Of a stretch of 64,000 nucleotides of DNA, positions 9,226-17,318 are shown in pieces. The DNA comes from JALOOB01 sp040766655. GTDB taxonomy: Bacteria; Chloroflexota; Anaerolineae; CG2-30-64-16. The first letter of the stretch is position 1, and each line of letters begins with the position of its first letter. The position numbers and the translations under genes are program-made. The stretch is taken from positions 186,001 through 250,000 of the forward strand of contig JAXGQB010000006.1 in the NCBI GenBank assembly GCA_040766655.1. Direction: 5' to 3'. Under the pieces are notes generated by a model that saw nothing but the letters and a program-made list of their open reading frames with translations, was not told the DNA's origin and searched no databases.

Positions 9226-9858
9226 ATGAAGTCCCGGCGACAGCAGCGCAACCACGAGACGATGGTCGAGGAGATCCTGGCGACCGCGCGCGCGATCATG
9301 CGGGAGGAAGGGGCGGCGGCGCTGACGCTGCACGAACTGGCGCGGCGGATGGAGATGCGCCCCCCGTCCCTCTATAACTACTTCGCAGGCAAGGCCGACC
9401 TCTACGACGCGCTTTTCCGCCTCGGCTTCGGCCTGTACGACGACTACATGCAGGAGCGGTTAGCCGGCGCGGCGAGCTGGCAGGACGAGATCCGGCGCTA
9501 CCTGTCGGGCTACATGGCGTTCGCGCTGGAGAACCCCGAACTGTATCAGTTGTGCTTCGAGCGCCCCGTGCCCGGTTTCATGCCCACGACGGAGAGCCTC
9601 GAGCTGAGCCAGCAGATCCTGCAGCGCGGTTACGACCGCGTGGGGCGGTGGCGCGAACAGATAAGCTCGACGCTGTCGAACCAGCAGATCGCCGACCTCG
9701 TGATCGCCATGATGCACGGCCTGACCGCGCTGCACATGGCGAACCAACCGGGGCTGCCCGTGGGCGAAGGTCGGTTCGGCGGCCTGATCGGGGCCGCCGT
9801 CGCGCTGTTCGACGCGGCCTGGTCCACACCCATGACTTCACAAGGAGCAAAGCCATGA
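9226..9858 (+). CDS. TetR/AcrR family transcriptional regulator
   Basis: DNA-binding repressor of 210 residues. The N-terminal helix-turn-helix covers about residues 28-55 (LTLHELARRMEMRPPSLYNYF, then GKADLYDALF). The C-terminal ligand/dimer domain resembles the WHG type. A strong GGAGGAG lies before the ATG. It overlaps the next gene by four bases (ATGA), so both are coupled and probably controlled by this protein through the inverted repeats at 9171-9206. Ligand unknown. Confidence 0.88.
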   Translation: MKSRRQQRNHETMVEEILATARAIMREEGAAALTLHELARRMEMRPPSLYNYFAGKADLYDALFRLGFGLYDDYMQERLAGAASWQDEIRRYLSGYMAFALENPELYQLCFERPVPGFMPTTESLELSQQILQRGYDRVGRWREQISSTLSNQQIADLVIAMMHGLTALHMANQPGLPVGEGRFGGLIGAAVALFDAAWSTPMTSQGAKP

Positions 9859-10673
9859 CCGTTGCAGCGACACTCGACGATGCCGCCCTGATCCCGTACG
9901 TCACCTCAGACGAGGCAGAGCGGCTGGGGCGGGAGGAACTTCGCCGCCTGCTGGAGCTGGTAGAATCTTTGGACGAGCAGGATTGGCACCGGCCAACGGC
10001 GTGCACGCTATGGAGCGTTCGCGATATGCTGGCACACCAGGCCGTCGCGTATGCCAGTGGCACGGGCTATCGCGAGCTGGTGCACCAATACATGGCGGCC
10101 ATACCCATGCTGGGTGGGATGAGCGAAGACGCGGTGAATCGGCGCCAGCTGGCCGACCGGGCAGACAGGTCGCCCGAAGAACTGATTGCCGAGCTCAGGG
10201 AGACGGGCGACGGGGCGGTCAGGAACTGGGCCCACCGGTTCCGGTTCTTCAAGCTGTTCGGCATCCCTCACCCGGGACCGGGATGGCTGAGCATGCGCCA
10301 CCTGATGCTGGTGATCCACAGCCGGGACACGTGGATCCACCGCCTGGACATCTGCCGTGCGACAGGCCGGCCGTTCCGGCAGACGGCCGCTCACGACGGG
10401 CGCATCGTGGCCCTGGTCGTCCGCGACCTGGCCGGCTCCCTCGCGCGCACCCTGGGCGGGCAGGCCATGGCCCTGGAGCTGACGGGGCCGGCCGGCGGGG
10501 CGTGGCGAGTCGGCCGGGGGGTTCCTGCTGCCACCGTTCGCATGGACGCGGTGGACTTCAACATCTATGCCTCGGGACGGTTCACCCACGACGAGGCGGT
10601 CGGGCGAGCGACGTTCACGGGCGACGCCGAACTTACGCAGCGGGCCTTCCGTCACTTCGCGGTCTTGTATTAG
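9855..10673 (+). CDS. Maleylpyruvate isomerase N-terminal / DinB-like family enzyme
   Basis: 272-residue protein of the mycothiol-dependent maleylpyruvate isomerase-like family, a DinB-type four-helix bundle. The DWHRPTACTLWSVRDMLAH stretch (about residues 45-63) is the family signature with the first metal-ligand His. HSRDTWIHRLDICRATG near 150-165 supplies the other metal ligands. The start overlaps the tetR stop (ATGA). In many bacteria such genes lie beside TetR regulators and serve thiol-dependent detoxification. The actual reaction here is unknown. Confidence 0.75.
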   Translation: MTVAATLDDAALIPYVTSDEAERLGREELRRLLELVESLDEQDWHRPTACTLWSVRDMLAHQAVAYASGTGYRELVHQYMAAIPMLGGMSEDAVNRRQLADRADRSPEELIAELRETGDGAVRNWAHRFRFFKLFGIPHPGPGWLSMRHLMLVIHSRDTWIHRLDICRATGRPFRQTAAHDGRIVALVVRDLAGSLARTLGGQAMALELTGPAGGAWRVGRGVPAATVRMDAVDFNIYASGRFTHDEAVGRATFTGDAELTQRAFRHFAVLY

Positions 10674-10748
10674 ATATGATCGAAAGAACTGGGGTGCGCG
10701 TCGCGAGCCACCCATCGCGTCGCCGCACCCCGCCTGCCCGCCGCGCGG

Positions 10749-12203
10749 TCACTGCGGCATATAGACGGCGAACTCCCCCACGAATGCGATGAGGCTGGCG
10801 CGGCCGGCCTCGTCCAGCGCGACCCGCGTCCCCAAGCCGTACAAGGACAGCGCGAAGCCGTCCGGCGTCACCAGCTGCTCCCGCCCCGTCCCGATCGACG
10901 CGTACCTGTCCACGAGGTCGCGGAGCCGCGCGGCCTGGTCGTCCGTGAGGGACCCGCTCGAGCCGCTGTTATCCCGCAGGTTGGTGCTGACGAAGCGCCA
11001 CGAGCCGTCTGGATAGCGATAGACGTAGAACTGCCACTCCCCCTTGCGGCCGGAGAGGTAGAGCAGCTGCCGGTCGCGCAGGCCGTCCGGCGCGTCGAGG
11101 CTCACGTGGCGCAGGTCGGCCGACAGGCGGTAGGCCACGCTGAAGGGCTCCCGGCCGCGGTACCCGACCAGCACCCGCCAGCCCGTCCGCGACTCACCGC
11201 ACCCGTCGCGCGGAAATGCCTCGCAGTCGTCGAAGGTCGTCTCCTCGAACTGCGCGGGCGTGTACGGGTAGAGCCACTGCACGAGCCCCAGCCGCGCAGA
11301 CAGGTCTCCCGATGTCAGCTGCTCCTGGGGACTGGGTGGATGGTTGGTCCAGGTGGTGCGGGTCGGCGCGGGCGTCGGGGTGATGTCCAGGTGCTCCGCG
11401 GAGCGGTAAACGAAGCGGAACGCGTCCACGGCCACGTTGCCGGTGACCGAGGTGCCCACGCTCAGCGATCCGCCCGGCTCCATGTAGTAGATGCCGAGGG
11501 ATACCCAGCGGCCCACGTCCTCCTTCAGGTTGACGGCCGTCTGCGGCGGCGCGTAGAATCCCCGGCTGAACGGGTACACCATCACGGTGGTCAGGTAGGC
11601 CTGATCGTGGTTCGGGTCGCCGCAGCCCCAGGCGTAGATCTCGTAGGAGCCGGCCAGCGGCAGCTCGGGCGTGATGTAGGCGATGTTATGGCCGGGCGGC
11701 GCCCAGTGACACCCGCCCCCGTACGACGCGCCCCCGTCGCCCGTGAACCATGCGCCGCTGTAGCCGAAGCCATCGCCGCCGTCGTCGACGATGATGTCGA
11801 TCACGGGGAGGGGTGCTGGCGATGGCGACGCGGGCGTAACGGTGGGTGCAGAGCGAACCCCGGGCGCTGGAGCGGTGGCCTGCGGCGTCGCAGACGGCGA
11901 TGGCGGCAGCCCGGTGGGCAGGGCCGCGGTGTTCGACGGCAGGGGCGCAACGGTGGGAGCCTCCGACGGGAGCGCGGTTGGCGAAGCCAGGGCAGTGGGC
12001 TGTGGCGTCGCGGTGGCGGCCGGGGGCGCGGGTGTGGGGGTCGAGGAAGGCGTGACGGCCTCCAGCGACCGCGCGATGGCCGCGGTGGCAGAGGGCCGAG
12101 CCGGCGTGCCGGGCAATGCGGCGCATCCGCCCAACGCAATGCCGGTCGCCAGGGCCAGGGCGGCAAAGCGGGCCTTCCGTTGCAGTGCGGTGCGATAGAT
12201 CAT
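10749..12203 (-). CDS. Lipoprotein with Thr/Pro linker and golvesin-like domain
   Basis: Exported lipoprotein. From the ATG at 12203 the signal peptide runs to a lipobox ALGGC. About 90 residues of Pro/Thr/Ala/Ser-rich linker follow. Then comes a beta-sandwich resembling the golvesin C-terminal/xanthan-lyase CBM-like domain (IIVDDGGDGFGYSG... to AVDAFRFVYR, with a GRWVSLGIYYMEPGGSLSV core). A C-terminal region of about 170 residues is unrecognised. The frame is open a further 26 codons upstream, but those residues precede the signal peptide and GGGGGG stands directly before 12203. A role on the cell surface is inferred. Confidence 0.75.
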   Translation of the reverse strand: MIYRTALQRKARFAALALATGIALGGCAALPGTPARPSATAAIARSLEAVTPSSTPTPAPPAATATPQPTALASPTALPSEAPTVAPLPSNTAALPTGLPPSPSATPQATAPAPGVRSAPTVTPASPSPAPLPVIDIIVDDGGDGFGYSGAWFTGDGGASYGGGCHWAPPGHNIAYITPELPLAGSYEIYAWGCGDPNHDQAYLTTVMVYPFSRGFYAPPQTAVNLKEDVGRWVSLGIYYMEPGGSLSVGTSVTGNVAVDAFRFVYRSAEHLDITPTPAPTRTTWTNHPPSPQEQLTSGDLSARLGLVQWLYPYTPAQFEETTFDDCEAFPRDGCGESRTGWRVLVGYRGREPFSVAYRLSADLRHVSLDAPDGLRDRQLLYLSGRKGEWQFYVYRYPDGSWRFVSTNLRDNSGSSGSLTDDQAARLRDLVDRYASIGTGREQLVTPDGFALSLYGLGTRVALDEAGRASLIAFVGEFAVYMPQ

Positions 12204-12290
12204 GGCGAACCCCCCACCCGGATGGTCGCTTCTGAGAGTATCCACGACCGTCCCCTTCGCCGCCCACGGATACGCCGTCACCCCCTGTGC

Positions 12291-13157
12291 CTACTCCGCG
12301 CTCTTGTCGAGCAAATAGCGGAAGAACTCGCTGTCGGAGGGGATAACCAACCTGTCGCCCGTTTTCAGGATGGTGCCGTATGCCTCGAGCCGCCGGGAAA
12401 ACGCGTAGAACTCCGGATCCTGCGCTAACGCTTCCGCATAGATGCGAATTGCCTCGGCTTCACCCTCGCCCCGCAGCTGCTGCGCCAGCTGCTCGCCCTC
12501 GGCCACAGTCACTGTTCTGCTGCGGTCGGCCTGGGCCCGGATGATGTTGCCCTGCTCTTCACCCTCAGCGCGGACCAGCGCCGACTCGCGCTGTCGCTCT
12601 GCACGCATCCGGTCGAACACGCTCTGCTCCACCTCTTTTGGGAGATCGGCTCGCTTGGTGCGCACGTCGACGACCGATATGCCGAACTCGACGGCCTTAT
12701 CTCTGGTCGATTGCGCGACCCGTTCCTCGATCGCCTCCCGCTGATTGGCGATGACGTCCACAAACTGCACAGAAGCAAGCTCGCGACGCAGCTCGGAGAA
12801 GACGATATCATCGAGCCTGGCCCGGGCGCCGGCCTCTGAGCGCACTGCCTGGAAGAAGATCAACGGATCGCTGATGCGCCAGCGCGTTACGTGGTCAACC
12901 ACCAACCGCTTCTTATCGGCGGTCAGGTACTCCTGAGGGGGCGCATCACTGGAGAGTACTCGTTCTTCAAACAGAATCACGTTTTGGACGAAGGGCCGCT
13001 TGAAATGCAGCCCCGGCTGCTGGACGATCGCCACGGGTTCCCCAAACTGCAGGACGATCGCCTGCTGCGTCTCATCGACGATGTAGACGCTGGACGTCAA
13101 CAGGATCGCGCCCACAAACAGGAGCGCAATGAGGAGCGTAGGAAGTCTGCGACGCAT
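12291..13157 (-). CDS. hflC: HflC, SPFH-domain membrane protein
   Basis: Partner of HflK in the membrane complex that surrounds and modulates the FtsH protease. A single N-terminal membrane helix (about residues 5-25, LPTLLIALLFVGAILL) is followed by the SPFH/band-7 domain (VDETQQAIVLQFGEPV, LHFKRPF). A long charged coiled coil (RMRAERQRESALVRAEGEE...) completes it. The ATG at 13157 has AAGGGGG upstream and sits one base after the hflK stop, so translation is coupled. The open frame extends 26 codons further, into hflK, and is not used. Confidence 0.88.
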   Translation of the reverse strand: MRRRLPTLLIALLFVGAILLTSSVYIVDETQQAIVLQFGEPVAIVQQPGLHFKRPFVQNVILFEERVLSSDAPPQEYLTADKKRLVVDHVTRWRISDPLIFFQAVRSEAGARARLDDIVFSELRRELASVQFVDVIANQREAIEERVAQSTRDKAVEFGISVVDVRTKRADLPKEVEQSVFDRMRAERQRESALVRAEGEEQGNIIRAQADRSRTVTVAEGEQLAQQLRGEGEAEAIRIYAEALAQDPEFYAFSRRLEAYGTILKTGDRLVIPSDSEFFRYLLDKSAE

Positions 13158-13158
13158 C

Positions 13159-14220
13159 TCAATCACCCCCTTGCGGAGTTGCAGCAGGCGTTGGCGCCGC
13201 TGTCGGTTCGCTGACCGGTGCATCGACCGGCGCACTTGTGGTGAGATCGGTCAGCGGCAGGAACGGGAGCACCTGGCCCCCCACAGCTTCCTTGTCCAAC
13301 AACGTCAACTGCACCTTACTCAGCACGCTTTCCAGCGCCTCGATCTGCAGCCGCTCGCGGCTCACCTCCGGCGCCAACTGGTAGGCCTGCAGGACAGAAA
13401 GGAACCGCTGGGCATCACCGGTCGCACGCAGCACAGCACGATCCTTAAACCCCGTAGCCTCTTCGATCAAGCGCTGCTTCTCGCCGCGAGCGCGCGGCAC
13501 GACGTCATTTTGGTAGGCCTGGGCTTCGTTGATACGTCGCTCCTTGTCCGCCTTGGCGCGCACCACCTCCTGAAAGGCATCGCGCACCTCTGTAGGCGGA
13601 TCTGCTACCTGCAAGCGCACGTCGGTCACCAGGATGCCGGTGCCATAATCACCCAGCAAACGGGACAGGAACACGCGCGTATCATCCTGCACCTTTGCCC
13701 GTTCCTCGGTAATCACGGAATCGATCGACATCTGTCCGACTGCGCTGCGCAGGGCCACCTCGGCGCTGGTTACCAGGATATCCTCAGGGTTCTGCGTATT
13801 GAAGACGAACTCACGGGAGTTGCCAACACGATACTGGATCAGTAGCTCCACCTGGACAATGTTTTCGTCCCTGGTCAGCATCAGCGCCTCATCGAGCCGC
13901 TCCTCCTTGCCGCCTTGCTGGTCGGTGCGAAACCCGATCTCCGCGCGGCGGATGCTCTGCACATCCACGATCGTCACGCTCTGAAATGGCGACGGAGCAC
14001 GATAGTTGAGGCCAGGCCCCGTGATATTGGAGAATCGGCCAAATGTACGTACGACCCCCTCCTCCCCGGGCTGGATGACGTACACGCCAGAGAGCAGCCA
14101 CGCAACCAGGAGCACGATCGGGATGATGAGGTAGATGGAACGCTGGAACCGGGACAGTCTTCGGAGCACGTCTTCGAGAGGATTCTCATCACCGAAGGAC
14201 GCGTTGGGCCTGTAAGCCAC
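13159..14220 (-). CDS. hflK: HflK, SPFH-domain membrane protein
   Basis: First gene of the hflK-hflC operon. One membrane helix (about residues 30-52, IYLIIPIVLLVAWLLSGVYV) precedes the SPFH domain with YVIQPGEEGVVRTFGRF. The C-terminal part carries the RINEAQAYQNDVVPRARGEKQRLIEEA segment typical of HflK. It ends in a Pro/Thr/Ala-rich tail. 353 residues is normal. The product makes a heteromer with HflC on the outer face of the membrane and restrains FtsH. Confidence 0.9.
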   Translation of the reverse strand: MAYRPNASFGDENPLEDVLRRLSRFQRSIYLIIPIVLLVAWLLSGVYVIQPGEEGVVRTFGRFSNITGPGLNYRAPSPFQSVTIVDVQSIRRAEIGFRTDQQGGKEERLDEALMLTRDENIVQVELLIQYRVGNSREFVFNTQNPEDILVTSAEVALRSAVGQMSIDSVITEERAKVQDDTRVFLSRLLGDYGTGILVTDVRLQVADPPTEVRDAFQEVVRAKADKERRINEAQAYQNDVVPRARGEKQRLIEEATGFKDRAVLRATGDAQRFLSVLQAYQLAPEVSRERLQIEALESVLSKVQLTLLDKEAVGGQVLPFLPLTDLTTSAPVDAPVSEPTAAPTPAATPQGGD

Positions 14221-14498
14221 TATGGTTACCCTTTCTGTTCTGTACTGTGCGAGACATGGGCAAAATTATGTCAGGATTAGCTTACCATAAGAATGCGCTT
14301 GAGAGAAACCGGGACACCTACCCCGCAAGCGTGGTGCAAGCGGCGGGCCCGGTAATCTTAAGAATTCGCTGCTGCGCGCGACTCGACGCGCTGCGCCTAC
14401 CCTTTCATGATACACTGAAGAGGCCTCGCGCACGGCGGGCTCTCACCCCGGTCGCCGCATCTTGCGGCCGGCTCGCAGCAGAAAGGAGACACCTTGAC

Positions 14499-16088
14499 GT
14501 GAGAAGGAGAACGCTGGTGATCCGCTTGTCGCTTGTGGCCGCAGTCATGCTGTTGGTGGTCACACTCCCAGCAGCAGCAGGTCCCGTCCTCCCAGAGGGC
14601 GAGAAGAATGCAACGCTGGACAACACCGCTGCCCACATTGCAGAGAGCCTCAGAACGCTTGACCTGGAGGTCCGGGAGGGCTACTTCCAGATGTGGGGCG
14701 CCGATGAGTGCCTGCCGACCTACGAGCTGATGGGCACCTGCTACTTCAACAATCCGGCAGCGCCCTATGTGTTCCCGGTCGTGCCTTACTGGCCGGACGA
14801 ATTCGTCGACCCGGCAACCAGGGGGGCCTTCGGGGAGACCAAGGAGGGCTACGGCACGACCTACCGTCTCGACCCGCACGAGGCGATCCTCATATTCGGC
14901 TACATGCCACCGCCGGCACACTACTTCGGCCTCTACACCTACACGTATACCCACAAGGGCACGTACGACACGGACAACGAAACCTACACCTTCCTTTCGT
15001 CGCTCGACGCGCAGGACGTGTTCTTTCACGAGGTGCCACTCAACCCGAAGCGCATCGGCTTCATGAACAGCCTGAGCGACAGCATCAATAACGTGATGAT
15101 CGAGCGACAGTTGCAGGTGGATGAAAGTTGGGGGCAGTTCGTCTACTTCATCATCACGCCGGATGGCCACATGGAGCGCGAGCTCCGCAAGGGCCTCGTC
15201 AAGCTTGGCGTCGATGAGAGCGCGGTCTTTACCCAGCGCATTCCCCGAAACGTTCGCACCGGCCTGAACAAGAATGCCGACGACTTCATGTCGCCATTCC
15301 GCTATTCGATGCCCCTCGATGGGGGCGGCGTCGGCACTGATTCGTATGAATGGCGGCACAGCCCGACGCTCCGGCTGTTGCGCGTGCGCGACACGTCTCC
15401 GGGCTACCGCAAGGAGACGTTCCCGGCCTGGGGACCCGACAGCCCTGAGCCGAGGACGGCGGTTTCCGAGGAGTACCTGCGCGACGATCTGACGAAGCTG
15501 GTGCATGCGGTCGCAACGGCTTGGGAGCAGCCCTGTGAAGATGCCGACTGCACCGGCCGGTACAGTCCCTTCGGTGACCTCCAGAGCCCGCCGATCAACC
15601 TACTCGGGCCCCTGTGCGCCCAAATCGGTATGGACTGTGCCGGGGATGCGCAGGACGCCAGCTACGGCTTCTTCCCCGGCCCCACGTTCGACGATGGCGA
15701 GGTGTGGGCGGTGATCGGGACGTTGGGCACGGAGACCGGTAACGCCACCTATGTCGGCCTGGGCCTCAACAATTTCCGCCTGAGGCTGGGGGCAAAGAAC
15801 GTCGAGTACACGAGGCTCGAGGGGAGCGCCGCGTTCTACGACGACGGCATCGGCAACCTCGACAAGCTCTTTGTCTACTACTTCGCGCGCAGTTGCGAGG
15901 ACATCCAACTGTTGACGCACGGTTACTGCACGGCCGTGGAAGACAGCCCGCTGGTGCTTCCGCCGGGAGACAGGGCCGCGTTCACCGAGCGCGACTACAT
16001 CGTGCCGGGCACCCAGCGCGGGCCAGACTCCACCAAGCTGTTGCCTTCACGCGCGCTGAAGCTGGCGCGGCCTGACGCGACGCCGTGA
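14499..16088 (+). CDS. Secreted hypothetical protein (529 aa)
   Basis: No family recognised. A GTG at 14499 with AAAGGAG about ten bases upstream gives an ideal signal peptide: MRRRTL then a hydrophobic core ending in LPAAAGP. The mature part is rich in aromatic residues and has several Cys pairs (ADECLPTYELMGTCYF, CEDADCTG), consistent with a disulfide-bonded exported protein. The annotated frame is open upstream to 14247, but those codons would place the signal peptide internally. It stands alone between hflK (divergent) and a large hairpin. Confidence 0.7.
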   Translation: MRRRTLVIRLSLVAAVMLLVVTLPAAAGPVLPEGEKNATLDNTAAHIAESLRTLDLEVREGYFQMWGADECLPTYELMGTCYFNNPAAPYVFPVVPYWPDEFVDPATRGAFGETKEGYGTTYRLDPHEAILIFGYMPPPAHYFGLYTYTYTHKGTYDTDNETYTFLSSLDAQDVFFHEVPLNPKRIGFMNSLSDSINNVMIERQLQVDESWGQFVYFIITPDGHMERELRKGLVKLGVDESAVFTQRIPRNVRTGLNKNADDFMSPFRYSMPLDGGGVGTDSYEWRHSPTLRLLRVRDTSPGYRKETFPAWGPDSPEPRTAVSEEYLRDDLTKLVHAVATAWEQPCEDADCTGRYSPFGDLQSPPINLLGPLCAQIGMDCAGDAQDASYGFFPGPTFDDGEVWAVIGTLGTETGNATYVGLGLNNFRLRLGAKNVEYTRLEGSAAFYDDGIGNLDKLFVYYFARSCEDIQLLTHGYCTAVEDSPLVLPPGDRAAFTERDYIVPGTQRGPDSTKLLPSRALKLARPDATP

Positions 16089-16090
16089 GT

Positions 16091-16137
16091 CCGTGGGTAT
16101 CGCCGTGCGCGCAAGGCGCGCACGGCGATACCCACGG
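16091..16137. terminator. 22-bp perfect hairpin after the secreted-protein gene
   Basis: 16091-16112 and 16116-16137 are exact reverse complements with a 3-base AAG loop. It begins 3 bp after the stop at 16088. No T-tract follows on the plus strand, so it may act as a 3'-end stabiliser or a bidirectional block rather than a classical intrinsic terminator. Confidence 0.6.
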
Positions 16138-16149
16138 TAACCGGACAAG

Positions 16150-16187
16150 AAAAACACCTCGCAGTCGATAAGAGACCACGAGGTGTC
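16150..16187 (-). terminator. Intrinsic terminator of tRNA-Met
   Basis: Read on the minus strand, ACACCTCG (16179-16186) pairs with CGAGGTGT (16154-16161) and is followed by TTTTTC. It lies 39 bp after the tRNA 3' end. Confidence 0.75.
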
Positions 16188-16225
16188 ATTGGGTGATTGT
16201 GGCGAACCACAACAAAGGTATCAGG

Positions 16226-16297
16226 TGGCGACGCTGAGACTCGAACTCAGGACCCAGCGATTATGAGCCGCTTGCTCTGCCTCTGAGCTACGTCGCC
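16226..16297 (-). tRNA. tRNA-Met (CAT), elongator type
   Basis: 72-nt cloverleaf on the minus strand. The acceptor arm GGCGACG pairs with CGTCGCC, followed by discriminator A. The D arm is GCTC/GAGC. The anticodon stem AGCGG/TCGCT encloses CTCATAA with anticodon CAT. The T arm is CTGAG/CTCAG with loop TTCGAGT. The GG start and full first pair fit elongator rather than initiator tRNA-Met. No CCA is encoded. It marks the left limit of the accessory region. Confidence 0.92.
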
Positions 16298-16831
16298 TTC
16301 TTCTACCACAACATCTAGGGGTCTATCCAATAACCAACACTACAGATTGTGGTCGGCTGTCCGATATCCAAGACGCCCGTTTGGACGAATCGCTGGGTCA
16401 TCTCGGCTGACAAACCCCCTGGCCCGCAGTTGCGCGTGGGCCGGCGGTAGTCACGCGCCCCCTGGCCTCGACGCCTCAACCGGCGAGCCACCAAGCCAGC
16501 GGTGTTACCAGCACCGCTGACCTTTTCAATTTGATTATACCCAGAAATCAACGCTCCCGCAAAACCCTTATCACTGATGCGTGAACCAGGACCCAGTAGG
16601 GCCCCATGTGGTAGCGTTCACCTGTGGCAGTGGTCCCGAACACATTCTCGTCGGAAGCATCATCGATCATTCGCCCAGCAGCCTCAGCAGCACCGGTCCG
16701 AGCTTCAACCTTTCGGCGGACATCGAAGCACAGACGACCCATCACCGTAGCGGATTGCCTGACCCAAACCCCTCAGCCCAGTCACCTGTAATCCGAGCAA
16801 TTGCTCGCCAGCTTGGCAAGACGCAAGATCA
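16298..16831. other. Gene-poor stretch at the island edge
   Basis: No open frame here has a ribosome site or recognisable product; frames of 65-112 codons on both strands are of low complexity and overlap each other. The DNA may contain decayed gene remnants. I saw no second copy of the tRNA end in the window that would define an attachment repeat. Confidence 0.4.
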
Positions 16832-16859
16832 GCCAACTAGACAAACTTGTCAAGTTGGC
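16832..16859. promoter_or_regulatory. 28-bp operator palindrome
   Basis: Arms 16832-16844 and 16847-16859 are inverted repeats of 13 bp with one mismatch and a 2-bp spacer (GCCAACT... / ...AGTTGGC, inner GACAA / TTGTC). TTGTCAA recurs at 16867-16873. The site ends 37 bp before the -35 box at 16897 and suits binding by the ribbon-helix-helix protein encoded just downstream. Confidence 0.6.
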
Positions 16860-16896
16860 AAACTATTGTCAAATGTCAGAACATACACATTTAGAC

Positions 16897-16925
16897 TTGA
16901 CAGCATCGTCCCCCTCTGATATGAT
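16897..16925 (+). promoter_or_regulatory. Strong sigma70 promoter of the RHH-repA module
   Basis: Consensus TTGACA (16897-16902), a 17-bp spacer and TATGAT (16920-16925). It is the best promoter match in the window and reads into the gene at 16989. Confidence 0.82.
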
Positions 16926-16988
16926 GTGCTCAATGGCTGCTGAATGAGGGGCTACGGCGCAGCCAAGAGGAAGTCTAAGGAGGTCATG

Positions 16989-17276
16989 ATGTCTCGAAAC
17001 ATACGGTTGGTCGTTCGACTGGCCAATGACGAGGAATATGCGCTGAGGCGCTTCGCACAGGAGTCCAAATTGCCACTTGCGACGTTGGTTCGGGCGCTTC
17101 TGCTCCGCGAGGCGGAGCGTCATAGTGCCGAACGGGCTGGTGCCGGTCTCGGTGGGCTCGCGGAGGATGCTGTTCGATCAGGGGACATTTCGGTGTCAGA
17201 TCACCATCCAATCGCGACGACGAAGCGTTCTCAGCACCACTCTGGCAGTGGGATGGTCGAGCCTTGGTCTGCGTAA
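16989..17276 (+). CDS. Small ribbon-helix-helix-like DNA-binding protein
   Basis: 95 residues. The segment NIRLVVRLANDEEYALRRFAQESKLPLATLVRALLLREAER (first 45 residues) has the beta strand-helix-helix pattern of MetJ/Arc-type regulators; the tail is hydrophilic and unrecognised. The second ATG of an ATG-ATG pair is chosen because AAGGAGG then lies five bases upstream. It is driven by the strong promoter at 16897 and stands before the RepA-like gene, with the palindrome 16832-16859 as likely operator. Probably a copy-number or transfer regulator of the integrated element. Confidence 0.6.
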   Translation: MSRNIRLVVRLANDEEYALRRFAQESKLPLATLVRALLLREAERHSAERAGAGLGGLAEDAVRSGDISVSDHHPIATTKRSQHHSGSGMVEPWSA

Positions 17277-17318
17277 GGCGGTCCGCCTTTGTGACCTTGG
17301 GCGTTCAGGGGTAGTGCC

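Noticed and set aside
11106..12428. 440-codon plus-strand frame opposite the golvesin lipoprotein
   Set aside because: Low-complexity Arg/Gly composition; the minus strand has signal peptide, lipobox and a recognisable domain.
16581..16919. 112-codon frame between tRNA-Met and the RHH gene
   Set aside because: No ribosome site, runs through the operator palindrome and promoter, no recognisable product.
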